A DNA stretch of 64,000 nucleotides, taken from contig NW_004955459.1 in the NCBI RefSeq assembly GCF_000276665.1, positions 12,822,495-12,886,494 on the forward strand, in the 5' to 3' direction. The translations under genes and the position numbers were made by a program. The DNA comes from Chinchilla lanigera. Lineage: Eukaryota > Chordata > Mammalia > Rodentia > Chinchillidae. Below are positions 37,855 through 48,499 of the stretch, piece after piece (position 1 is the stretch's first letter; the number at the start of each line of letters is the position of its first letter). The notes under the pieces are model-generated. The model was not told the DNA's origin. It worked only from the letters and a program-made list of their open reading frames with translations, and made no database searches.

Positions 37855-39025
37855 AAAAAGAAAAAACTAAACAACAAGAAAATAATCTTTTATTCTTCCT
37901 ATTTAGCAGGTCTCTTGACAGATATTTTATGCCATTTGCTTATTCTTATTAAATTCTGGAACAAACACTTTGAGGACTGATAGTGACTTACTTATATTGT
38001 AAATGGGTGTCTGCCACAGGTGGCTTTACAAAAGCAGCAAAGTATTTGAATTGGGAGCATTTGTCTGCTCTTTCAAGTAATTCAGTGTGACAAAGTGACT
38101 ATCTGAAAGAGAGTGACTTTCTGAAGAGAGAAAAATCAAGAGTGATGCTATTTTTTGGTTGTCTCTCTTTGTACTTATCTTCTCAGAAATTAAACTAGTC
38201 AAAATAGCCTGATTGGAAGGTGTCTGTTTTGCCAGTACATCCCTTTTCTAGAGAAAAATAGCAGGTATCTTGGGCAGACTTTAATTTCTCCAGAGGGCAA
38301 CAGAGTCATCTTTCTGTGTGTGCTTTTGCTAGAGGGAAGCAGCTCTTCTCCGCAGGAACATAGTTCTCTTTGTGGAAAGGTTAGTCTGCCTTGAATCTCG
38401 GTCATTCAGCCAGACCTCAGACAATGCTGGCTGACCCATCTCCATGCAGAGGTGACTGCATTAGTTAGCCTGCTGTCCCCAAGGCTTCCAGCAGAGTGAC
38501 AGCTCTGTTGAAAGAGGCTCTGAGAGTAAAGGTGACTGCTTGCATAGAGGCTTAGCATGAAATTGCTGCCAAGGCTGAGAGTCACTGAAATGACAACGTC
38601 AATAGATTTGAGAATTCTAGATCCATCAGGCTTACAAAGAAATAAACGGCTGTCCAGCGTTTGGATGTGGAATGTCTTCAGAGAATACAGAGACTTCTAG
38701 AGGTCATTTTGTCTAGTAACGTCTGTGTCTCTTTCATCATGTACAAGCAGGGGCCCGAATCTTCCTCAGGATGGTGAAGAAGCAGTGAGAGGCCTTCAGC
38801 AGAACTTCAGGGTCCAGAACTTCTCTGGGTCAGCAGAACTATAGCCGTGTGGATGCTGTTTGGGAACTTTATTTTATCATTCTGTTTTTCTCAGAAGACA
38901 ACATAGTATTTGCAGTGGAGCGAAAATTAACACATAACTACGAATTACTGTTACGCTCATGTTTCTACATTAGGCTTATAGATGAAGACTTGGTGTTAAA
39001 GTGATATTTAGAACAATGCACTTGG
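37855..39025. other. No gene recognised; somewhat GC-richer from 38400
   Basis: A 68-codon minus-strand frame (38199-38405) has no recognisable domain. No repeat could be named between 38400 and 39000, so this could be single-copy DNA. Confidence 0.4.
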
Positions 39026-39029
39026 TCTG

Positions 39030-39460
39030 TGTGTTAGGTTTTCGGTGCAGAAGTAGAAACAAAGGGGTAGAAACAAAGGGGGAAGTAACCTTTACTCTGG
39101 ACACGAAGAGTAGGGGACTGCGTGCAACACAGGGCTCCTCTGAGGCAGACAAGGAGGCTGGAGCTGGTTATGAGGACTCTGGCTGGAGGCGGAGCTTGAG
39201 GGGCGGGCTCAGTGATGCGTAAGGAGCTGATTGGGGCTTCCCTCCTGCGGGAAAGGTAAGAGAAAGGTGAGTTCAGGAAAGTTGTGCGAAAGGTAAGAGG
39301 GGAGAAGAAGGGGGAAGTGATTTCTTTGTTTTCGAGGCTTCAGCCGTGTTAGACCGCGACCATACTGATTCAGCAGTCCGTACCTTAGGCGGGAACCTCT
39401 CACGGTGCAGACAGGCTGTCCTGTGAGGCTCTCCTCTTCTTCACGGCTCTCCTATTAGAC
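39030..39460 (-). mobile_element. Candidate solo LTR with CpG-rich promoter-like core
   Basis: Read on minus: 'cccaatcagctccttacgca' (CCAAT box), 'ctgagcccgcccctcaagct' (Sp1-type GC box), a possible TATA-like 'cctcataacc', then a segment ending 'aaaacctaacacaca'. CpG dinucleotides are retained here, unlike the surroundings. The layout fits a young retroviral LTR, but the ends and a target duplication could not be fixed. A gene promoter is the alternative. Confidence 0.4.
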
Positions 39461-39464
39461 ACAA

Positions 39465-40550
39465 AGCTTCCCTATGTCTGTTTTTCTCTTTCTCTGGTTC
39501 TTTTCTCTTCATACAATCACAGTACAGCCCCACTCTCTCAATTGCCCCACAGCCTCCTAGAAGGACGCTAGACTTAGACTTTTCATGGTGTGAAGTACTG
39601 AGCACATTTACCTGTGCTTCAGTCTCCCCACTATTGTCTTCCTCACTCCTTTCCCCGAATAAGGCAGAGGTCCATTTATTTCCCATGATCCTATTTTCTC
39701 ATATTAGCAGTCATGTACTTCATACCAGCTGATATATTTGCATATATTTCAAGTTAAAATCAGTGTTTCTCAAGGGTTTCTTGAGGGATAACTTAAATAA
39801 GTGTTCCAGGTTCCTTGAAATTTAAATGTAGCAAAACAGTGGATGAATTTAGGGGAAACTGCTTAATCTGTTCTCTTTTAGATACTCATAAATTTTGGAA
39901 AGTGAAAGTTAAAGCTATGATGATTATATGTTTTCTATAAAATTAAAAGAAAATCAGTGAGCAAAATCTAGTTTGGGTGAAGATATTATGAACTGGGCAC
40001 TCATTTATTCATTACTAGTGAGAATGTAACTGAGAACCCACGTTTGTTGTTTGCCCCTTGAGAAGGCCCAGGAATTTACGACAAGCTATTCAGGTCAGGA
40101 GAAGGATTTATTTAGAGAGCTAGAATCCAAAAATGCTGAGTTCTTGCCAAGAAAGTCTATCTTGTTTAGAGGTTTAAACTGCAAGGCTTACACAGAGAGT
40201 GGTTGTGGGACACACAAAAGAGGCAAGCACCAGTGTAATTTTAAATTCCAAAGTAGTTACAATTTAGAGTGGTCTTCTACCGTTAATTATTACCATACAA
40301 AGGGTGCTTCCCCTCAGAAAGCAGAGGAAGATAGCAATAAACTATCTCTGAAGGATTAATAGAGTTAGAAAATAGGAACTTTCCTGTGTGAATTCCAAAA
40401 TTAGTGATTTACTAAAAGTCAGCTAAGAGCAAATGACAGGGTATGTGTAGTTTTTTCTTCAGTGAAAAGAATGTAAATTTTTATTAAAAAACTAATTTAG
40501 AAAAATCTATTACACTGAAAAACTTATATGACCTTTAACCGAAACTGCAA
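39465..40550. other. No gene recognised
   Basis: Plus-strand frame 40051-40359 (102 codons) and minus-strand frame 39441-39686 (81 codons) lack recognisable domains. Neither has promoter or splice context. Confidence 0.4.
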
Positions 40551-40559
40551 GTATAATCT

Positions 40560-40830
40560 TATAAAAATTTAAAATTAGACTATAAAATACATATAAAGAA
40601 AATTTCATTGTAGCATGATTTATATTGGCAAAATACTGAAAAAACCTGAGAATAGTTTTGCAAAGAATATATAAAATAATTTGTGTTAAATCTAAACCTG
40701 GAATATTAAAAAGGAATAAACTGCCCTGGATGATCTGATAACTAGAAAGAAGATCCACAGATACAAGAAAAGTACTTGCAATTAAATGCATATGACAGTA
40801 TCCCATTAAAAAAAAGCAAAAACAAAACCC
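40560..40830 (+). mobile_element. Old L1 3'-region fragment, sense
   Basis: 'cattgtagcatgatttatat', 'tggcaaaatactgaaaaaac' and 'gacagtatcccattaaaaaa' follow the order of sense L1M/HAL1 3' sequence. The 117-codon minus-strand frame over it is a shadow. Confidence 0.45.
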
Positions 40831-41439
40831 CAAACTTCTCTGTGGACACATATTATATCTCAACTATACTTGAAGCTCCCTTCAAGCTAGGATGTGAAAG
40901 GTGAAAGTATTGTTTTAATGGTATAATCATACCATCATATCACTGGTTTTATGGATCATGTGCACTTAATATATAAATATTCATTTAGCATTAAAAAGAG
41001 GGAACAATGGGGTTTGGGTGTAATAATTCACACTCTTACAGTAGTACAGCTGCTGAATTTCCAACATTCCATCCAAATATCTGCAGGGATTTGCTATTAT
41101 TCTTTGCCTGACTAAAGAAGATCCATTTAGATAAATTTTAGTTTGCTACATGAAATTGTTACTGTGACTGATATTTATGAACTAAAAGGAAAATAACATC
41201 ATGAAAAAGAAATTTTTGAAGTGAAAAGAGCATGAGTTTGTTATGAAATTTGGTGACCTGGCCATTCTATGTGCTGGAAGTTAAGGGGAAGAATGTACAA
41301 GGGGTCGGTCAGTAGGGACTGGCACAAACGAACAATGGGAGATTCCAGAACACACCATCCAGCGTCACCATGAGTCTGTTTTACACAACAAAATAACTAT
41401 CCCTTAGTAATTGGTATTATTTTGCTACCAAATATTAAT

Positions 41440-42110
41440 TGAATAAGTCAGGTTTTCTGGAGAAACAAAATAAATAGTATATGTATATACCTTTGTTATA
41501 TATGTATATTCCTGTAATATATATATAAATATGTATGCTTATTGTTAATTATATAATGCATTAATATGTAAATATAAACTCAGAATTATATTAATATAGT
41601 TAATATATAAAAGGAATATTATTATAAGGAATGGCTTACCTCATTATGACGGCTCATGACTGAGAAGCCCCTCAATCTGCTATGTATAAGGAGGGAACTC
41701 AGGAAGGACAGTGACGTAATTCAATAAGGACTGAAAACTGGGATAGCTCTACTCAGAAGATGGGCTAAAATCACTTAGATCGCTGGGTATGGTGGCGCAC
41801 ACCTGTAATCCCAGCACTTGGGAAGCTGAGGCAGGAGGATCGATGCAAGTTCAAGACCAAAGTGAATTCAAGACCAGCCTGAACTGCATAATAAGACCCT
41901 GTCTCAAAAAGAAAAAAAAATCACTTAGATCAAGTGATGAAGCAGACAAAGGTAATGAATTTCTCCTTTCTCTGCCTTTTATTTTATTGAAGCTCTTTGG
42001 GTATTGAATTATTTCCACTACCTTGGAAAGAGACCACCAACCAATGCAATTGTTAATCTTATCTAAAATCATATCACGGACACACTTAGAAAATAATGTT
42101 TACTCTAGTA
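41440..42110 (-). mobile_element. MaLR-type LTR-like element, antisense, interrupted by B1
   Basis: 'gtcaggttttctggagaaac' marks the antisense 3' end. A long (TA)-rich expansion follows (41476-41610), then 'ataaggaatggcttacctca', 'gaagcccctcaatctgc' and, beyond the B1, 'ctgccttttattttattgaa'. It is older than the B1 inserted at 41782. Confidence 0.55.
41782..41918 (+). mobile_element. B1 SINE, sense, with perfect target-site duplication
   Basis: 'gctgggtatggtggcgcaca', 'cctgtaatcccagcacttgg' and 'caggaggatcgatgcaagtt' then the internally duplicated part and 'gaccctgtctcaaaaag' with an A-run. AATCACTTAGATC occurs exactly on both sides (41769-41781 and 41919-41931). The intact duplication and low divergence indicate a fairly recent insertion. 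Confidence 0.96.
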
Positions 42111-42239
42111 AATACTGACTCACTCCAATGGACATATAAAATTACCCACCACAATGACATATTTATTTATATATGTGATCTTATGCATACATGAATGTTT
42201 ATATATCTATATATATCCCAACATCACATAATTTTACAA

Positions 42240-42420
42240 ATGCAGCTGATATTTGGGTGCGTACTATATGCCAATCACCACTCTCAGGGTCAAGGATCTG
42301 TTAATGATCAAAATTTACTAAGATTTTATCCTTAAAATTTCTTAGCAATTTCAGTAGTACTCACGTAGTCCATACAGCTAGATAATAAATTCTAGATGGG
42401 ACACGTGCTAAGACAGGTTT
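42240..42420 (+). mobile_element. Possible MIR3/L2-type fragment
   Basis: 'gtgcgtactatatgccaatc' and 'accactctcagg' resemble the 'tactatgtgccaggcactgt' core common in MIR3 and L2-type fossils. The remainder is decayed. Confidence 0.4.
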
Positions 42421-42649
42421 TAGGTCTGAAAGGGGCTTTAGAAAGTTCAAATTCATTTAATTTATAAAGGAAAAGCATGGAGCACTGGATTTCATTCTTA
42501 ATGTAAAAACATCCTGCAGAATATTATATATTGCAATTTTGAGATTCCAATAAAAAATCTGGGGTAAAGCTTAGGAATCCACATTTTATACAGCATCTCT
42601 GGTGACTTTGGTGCAAGGTGTTGGGAAACATACTTTCAAAAACAGTTGA

Positions 42650-42740
42650 GGGCCGGGGATATAGCTCAGCAGCACAGCACCTTGCTTGGCAAGCACAAGG
42701 TCCTGAGTTCGATTCCTGATACCAGAAAGAAAAAAAAGTC
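42650..42740 (+). mobile_element. ID SINE, sense, with perfect target-site duplication
   Basis: 'gggccggggatatagctcag' (A box) and 'ggtcctgagttcgattcc' (B box), then an A-rich tail. TCAAAAACAGTTGA is found at 42636-42649 and again at 42741-42754. The promoter boxes look intact. Confidence 0.95.
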
Positions 42741-43014
42741 TCAAAAACAGTTGATTAGAGAGTAACAGGAATTTTGGTCCATTTCCAAGGTAGTGGATAT
42801 GGAAGCTCTACTGGACACTTCTCCTTTTGCCACATAATTTGTTTTTCTATAGTTTAGTACCCACCCAGCCCAGTCACTGGGAATACTGTCCATGGGTATT
42901 TGAAACTCATCTGAAAGAGAAATTAACCTAAAAACAGTATATTCTCAGGGAAATATAGATCTTCTTGTTATCTCTGCTGTTAATTTGCCTCTTTTGCCTT
43001 TTAGGTGCTGTTAG

Positions 43015-43425
43015 GGGCTTCTATTTAAATGTCTCTTCAAAGCCTCTTGGTTGGGGCTTTTCAGAGGTGTGTGATGCTGAGGTCAAGGACTGATTCCATG
43101 GTGTCATTGCTAGGATTAAGGCTGCCCCATCCCGGGTGTGAGTGCCACCTGTCCTGAGGGTGGTTAGCCTGGACAGGATATAAGGGACAGAAAGAGTGTC
43201 ACTGCTTATTTCTTGTCACTTGTTGCTTACTGCTCGTGACTTCACTGTTTTGTTGCTTTCTGCCTGCCGTGAACTATTTCTTTTCTGTGATGCCCTCTGC
43301 CATGCCACCCTGCCTTGACTCAGCTGAAACCTCTACAAAGTGCGAGCCAAATAAATCATTCTTTAACTTTGGTTGTCGGGTATTTTGTCTCAGCAACAAG
43401 GAAAGAAACTAAGACAGGTTCCACA
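43015..43425 (+). mobile_element. MaLR/ERVL-type solo LTR-like element
   Basis: 'ctcttcaaagcctcttggtt', 'tgtgtgatgctgaggtcaag', 'cccatcccgggtgtgagtgc', 'ggacaggatataagggacag', 'gtgaactatttcttttctgt', 'gagccaaataaatcattctt' and a terminal 'aactaagacag'. A close relative of 10435-10812. Confidence 0.65.
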
Positions 43426-43429
43426 AGAC

Positions 43430-44790
43430 ATAGCACCCGTGTCCTAAATGGACTGTGTCCTCTAACCATCAAAAGAAAAAAGCCTCAGATTATTCCAAAA
43501 ACTACCAGTAAAAGGATAAGACATGAAAGTGACTTCAAAGTTTTTGTCTTTCCCCCCTTATAATCCTATCTCCTTATTCTAGTTTGCATATCCAAAATGT
43601 ATAGGTTCTAGGCTTCTTTTTTTCTGGTTTGAATTACTTATACTCTCGTTAATGTGGTTTGTCAGTTATACTGAACTAAGTCAATTCGACTTCAATTCCC
43701 ACAGTTTATCCATGCAGTTCCTACTTAAAATCAGCCTAAATTTCTTTAGCAAGGTAGAAGGTGCAGCTGTCCCCTAATTATTGTGGGACTTAGGGAGAGG
43801 TGTTTGAGTCACCAGTTGGAGAAAGTGGAAGAGAACTAGTACTTATGTCTGGCCTCTCACTTGCAGCACATGGCTGGATCTTGGCAGAGAAGAGATCTGC
43901 TATTTCTCCTCAGGGAGTCATTTTAAGTTGGGGTGAGTGGTTATGGTGCTTGTTGCATGAAGTTAAATTCCTTTTGTGGATTCCATTCTATGTGGAAGAA
44001 AAAAGCAGGATAAATATCTGTCTCACTAAAGAAAAGTAATCTATATGGTGCCACATGTCTGCTTTGAGTGCCTTCAAAGCTGACCTGCTAGCCTGTCTAA
44101 TTTATCATGCCTGGGGAGAAAGTTTGTAGCTAGAAACAAAAATAACCTATTCTTAGACTCTATAGGAGCAGCTCCCTTGCAGTTGTTTTGCAGGAGTGGT
44201 GTTGATATAGTTTTTAGGCTTTTCTTCAGAAAAAAAAAATAGCAATGGTCTAAAGGCAGAAAATATAAAACTTCAAAGGATTGTCAGTTATCTCAGGGAA
44301 ATGTTTACTCTTCTCTAAGAATAATAAAAATAAATATAGTAGATGTTGGGATATTATTTACTGCAAAATGAGTTAGTGGGAAAACACAACAGGTGTCTTT
44401 TTCTTTAGAAAAAGACTGAGACATTGGATTATTAAACTATCAATCATGCAAGGGTCCATACCTCATCTACTTTATTCCTGACACAAAGAACACTTGATGA
44501 GAAATGATGAAGCCTGGCTTGGTCCTGATTTTGTGTGTGTGTGTTCAATATTAATTCTTTAAGAAATGAGAAGAATATATCTACCAGCTAAGTTGTGTGA
44601 ATTTCAAATTAATGGTATATGAAATGTGCATTGTAAGGCTGCACAAATACGAGTGTATTTTTAACTCCTCGTGATCAAGTTCCCATGACCTCCGTGTTTG
44701 ATAAACACTGATTTCGTTGGTGCCATTTTTGTTCCCCAAATTTTGTCTCAAGCTCTCTACTCTCGATCAGCATAACACTGCTGAGATTTA
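43430..44790. other. No gene recognised
   Basis: Frames at 43315-43563 and 43800-44039 (plus, 82 and 79 codons) have no recognisable domain; the first lies partly in the LTR-like repeat. Confidence 0.4.
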
Positions 44791-45310
44791 TTCATGTCGG
44801 TGTGTGTATAGTCTATTTGCCTCTCTTGCCGGATGGCATTTTATTATGTGTATTTATGAAAGCTTATTTAATCCCTAACAATTAAAAGCATGTAGTTTTC
44901 CTTTTGCTGAATATGAGTTAATGGTATAAACATAGGTTTATTTTTTTTGTGTGAACATAGATCTTAATTTCTTTGGGGGAATACCTGACAGTGGCATTGC
45001 TGATTGCATGGTAAATGTAAATTTAACTTTATATAAATTCTTTTCCAGAGTAGCTATATGATAGTGTTTTAATCACTGGTGCATGAAAATTCTAGTTGCT
45101 CTGCATTCTCACCCACAGTTGATTTGGCATATTTGTTTCTTTTGTGCTGGCCATTATAATAATAGTTGTTTAGTTGTGACCCATTGTCATTTTAATTTAT
45201 ATTTCCCTAATGTCTAATGATGTTGAACATATTTTCATGGTTTATTTCTCATCTGTATATTTTCTTTGCTGAAGAGTTTGTGCAAATTATTTGGCCATAA
45301 TTCTGAAACT
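44790..45310 (-). mobile_element. Old L1M 3' end, minus strand
   Basis: 'ggatggcattttattatgtg', 'gcattgctgattgcatggta', 'cttttccagagtagctatat', 'gcattctcacccacagttga' and 'ccctaatgtctaatgatgtt' give the antisense order of an L1M 3' end. No open frame. Confidence 0.7.
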
Positions 45311-45314
45311 TTCT

Positions 45315-46100
45315 TTTTTATCGTATTTCATTTTAATATTCACTTTTCAGTAGAGTAGATTTGTAATGTTCCTATTATACATGACAAATCTGCTTCTTGG
45401 TTTAGGCTGCAAGCATATACAAGGACTCCCAGATATCTGGTATCAGAGCTGCACTGAAAGTACAGACTTATCTAACTACAGAACTCAAGCTAGTATCTAC
45501 CTTTCTATCAGTCCAAAGTCCTGATGTATCCTAAGATTTAAAAGTCTATTCATTTTTGGTTGGCTCTAGGGAAATGGTGTGGACTTTGGGTTAAAAGTAA
45601 ACAGTTTTTAATGTGGGGTCAGCTTCTTTCCAGCCTTCAGCACCCTTTGAAAGGAGTTCAGTACCAGTCATATTTACTGAAAAGGCATAAAACACATTCA
45701 CTGTTAGACATCAGGAAACAGATCTTCTGGAAACACTGCAGGAGATTTATATGATATAGGCAGGTAAATTTTTGAGTTACTTACATTGCTGGCTTACAGA
45801 TGTCTTTACCTTTTTCAGGTATTCTAGCGAATCAGAAGTACTATGTATTTCCTGATTGTTGCTCCATAACAATAACAACAACAAAAATTTTTATTATGGC
45901 CCAGTTTGTGATGGTTATCCTGCCTGCAGCCCGAGATTCAGTTTTTCTATGTAAAAAATAAAGACTATGAAATTGGCCACATTGACTATTATTGACTAGA
46001 ATGGAAGTATGTGACGTACTTGTAACATTACATTAGTTAATGGTAGTCATCTTATAATATTACCTACTACTGAACTGGCATAGGTTTAGGCTAACTGAAG
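45315..46100. other. No gene recognised
   Basis: Only a 64-codon plus-strand frame (45560-45754) without a domain. Confidence 0.4.
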
Positions 46101-46104
46101 TAAG

Positions 46105-46285
46105 TAATAACTGCACTAAGTAATTCTCACAACACATGAAGTAAATATCCTTATCTCAGTTTTACATGTGAGGAAATTGAAATTAAATAGACAATATTAC
46201 CCAGTCAGTAAATGAGGAAAATGAGATTCAAACTAAGTCAGGCTGACTCCAAAATCGTATTTATAATTCCACTACTCAACTTATT
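46105..46285 (-). mobile_element. MIR SINE, antisense
   Basis: 'tctcagttttacatgtgagg', 'aaattgaaatt', 'cagtcagtaaatgaggaaaa' and 'gtcaggctgactccaaaatc' follow the antisense MIR core closely. Confidence 0.7.
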
Positions 46286-46534
46286 ATTTTAATATATTTA
46301 GACTACTACAAATATTTGATGATGTTTCCAATTATCTCCTGAGGGCTTCGTGCTGAAGAGAAAGCTTGGTTTCTTCCTTAAATTGGTTATATAGTACATA
46401 AGCATTGTTTAAAAATATAAACAACCTAACACTTAAACTTCCACTGATGCCAATGAAATGTCCTTCAATATGTACGTGTGATTATGAACTTATACCAAGT
46501 ACCACATTTTCCTCCTACCAAAACTTAATTCACT

Positions 46535-46675
46535 TTTTATCTTTTCCCTTCCCTTCCTTTCGCTTGCCTTCCCTTCCCTTCTTTCCCTTCCCTTCCCTTC
46601 CCTTCTCTTCTCCTTTCCTCATTTCTTCTCCCTTCCTTTTAAAATTTCCTTTCCCCTCTTCTTTCCTTTATATCA
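46535..46675. repeat. (CCCTT)n pyrimidine tract
   Basis: CCCTT/TTCCC units with little interruption. The 103-codon plus-strand frame at 46405-46716 (Phe/Pro/Ser-rich) is made by this tract. Another shorter C/T-rich stretch is at 46815-46860. Confidence 0.92.
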
Positions 46676-47139
46676 AGATAGAAATTGTTCAGTGTGACAT
46701 TTCCAAATGTAATTAATTTGAGCTGTTTTATGCATTGCTGACATAAAGCATTTTGGTTTGAAGCATTTTTCTATCTCAAACTGCTTTCTCCCCCAAAGAT
46801 GACAGCAGTAATAACTTTTTCTCTCTCTTTCTTCCTCCTCCATTTCTTTTTCCTTTTTTCTTGGTATGTTTGACATACCACCCTGGTAAAGCTGAGTTTG
46901 GATTGATAATTTAGGAGGATGTCTATTTTTTAATCCTTCTAAAATTCTATACATATCAATTAGTGTATTTTTATGTCTTTCAAAATTAATGGAAATTTTA
47001 TGGGAAAATGAAATTAAAATAATAATTTACATTCTAAATAATTATTTTATGTGAAAGAAGAAAACTTCTAGTAGCTAGCTACCTAGTGATGCAATTCAAA
47101 TATGTGTCTCAGTGCTTTTATGTTGGAAATATCATACTA

Positions 47140-47388
47140 AAATTTATCCGGTGGTGGTATGTGAAAGTATCCTTTCATGCTATTAGTGACATTATAAAGA
47201 GAGGAAGAAAATCCCTCGCCTCTTGCTTGCTGTGTCTTGCCAGGTGGTACCTGTGCCCTGTTATGACACAGGAAGAAGACCCTCACTACCTGCTGAGCAC
47301 ATATGTGCACCATACTTTTGGACTTGCAACCTCTAGAACCAAGAGCAAAATAACATTTCTTTTGTTATAGCAGCAGAACCTGGAGTGT
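47140..47388 (+). mobile_element. MST/MLT1-type MaLR LTR, 3' part
   Basis: 'gctattagtgacattataaa', 'gagaggaagaaaatccctcg', 'ccatacttttggacttgcaa', 'cctctagaaccaagagcaaa' and 'cttttgttatagcagcagaa' follow MST-class LTR order. The 94-codon plus-strand frame over it is a by-product. Confidence 0.6.
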
Positions 47389-47867
47389 GACAGAAAATAC
47401 ATTTTCTCAAGACATTATATTTTGCTCTTTAAAAAGAAAGGGTTTTGGTATTTTCTTTGTTTTATGTTCATATAACTACCCTGTATATGCTAATTAAAAG
47501 CTTTAGTATCAGATATCAAAGGAAGAACTTTAGGAATACATTGTTTAAAGATCATGACTTATTAAGTGATTAAATGCTTATAACGTGAACATAAAAAATA
47601 AAAAAGGTAAACAGAATGAGAATTCAAATGAAAAGCTAAGCAATTTGTCAAACAATTATGAGTAGCTTTAGGGTATATTTTAACATTTAATATTGCATAA
47701 TTTAGTCACTGTGATTATTTAACAAGTTGGGATTATGCTTCAAGAGTTTCAGAATATTAATAATCTTGCATTTTTTGAAATGTGGTATAATTTTTGCAAT
47801 ATTTCCAACAACTTTTAAAATTTCTAATAGCTGGAAAATATATGAGCTAATGAGGTAAGTGTGATGA

Positions 47868-48205
47868 TTGATCTTTTCTGTCAACCTTACTGGCTTGAGA
47901 CATGCTTAGAGGATTAGTAAAGTACAGTTCTGAGTGAGTTGGGGTAGCTTATGAGGCGTGATCATGGGAACTATACCTGGTCACTAGGCCCTTCTTCTCT
48001 GGTGCTTTTCCCATGTATTCTGCTTTCTGACTGACACAAGTAAGTCACTTCTTTCCTTCATGTTTTTCATTTATGTTATTGCTTTGAAGCCACTTTACCA
48101 TGGACTGAACCTCCAAACCTGTGAACCAAAGCTAACCTCTCTTTTAAGTTGCAAGTGTCAGGCATTTTGTCCTAGAAATGGGAATTTCATAATAAATGCA
48201 ACAAT
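47868..48205 (+). mobile_element. MaLR/ERVL-type solo LTR-like element
   Basis: 'gattgatcttttctgtcaac', 'ttactggcttgagacatgct', 'ggattagtaaagtacagttc', 'ccatggactgaacctccaaa' and 'gcaagtgtcaggcattttgt' match the layout of 23605 with a better preserved start. Confidence 0.6.
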
Positions 48206-48297
48206 TAAAATATTTTGACAAAGAATATTAGTGGTATTAGGAAATACTCAATGTAAAGGTTTAAGTGAAAAGGATAAAAAGTATAAGCATCATACTT

Positions 48298-48373
48298 CAT
48301 ACCTCTTCACTAGCTAATGGTTCAGTAAGTAGTCTAGATCATACCTCTTCACTAGCTAATGTTTCAGTAAGTG
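48298..48373 (+). repeat. 42-bp tandem duplication
   Basis: CATACCTCTTCACTAGCTAA followed by TG(G/T)TTCAGTAAGT occurs at 48298 and again at 48340. The repeated copies differ at one position over 34 bp. The unit is a multiple of three and lies in a 75-codon plus-strand frame, but there is no other sign of coding. Confidence 0.92.
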
Positions 48374-48499
48374 AATGTGTATTGCTTGAAGTATTTCCAA
48401 TTGCATGTATTCTCAGTCATGTTTTCATACTGAATAAATACATCTCAAACTCCAAAGAGATTAGTTTACTCCCAGCAACAAACATAAAGTAGAAAACTT

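Noticed and set aside
40051..40359. 102-codon plus-strand frame as a gene or exon
   Set aside because: Composition looks protein-like but no family is recognised and there is no flanking splice or promoter evidence.
42650..42740. ID element as a functional tRNA gene
   Set aside because: It has A and B boxes but an A-rich tail and target duplication, and no full cloverleaf, so it is a SINE.
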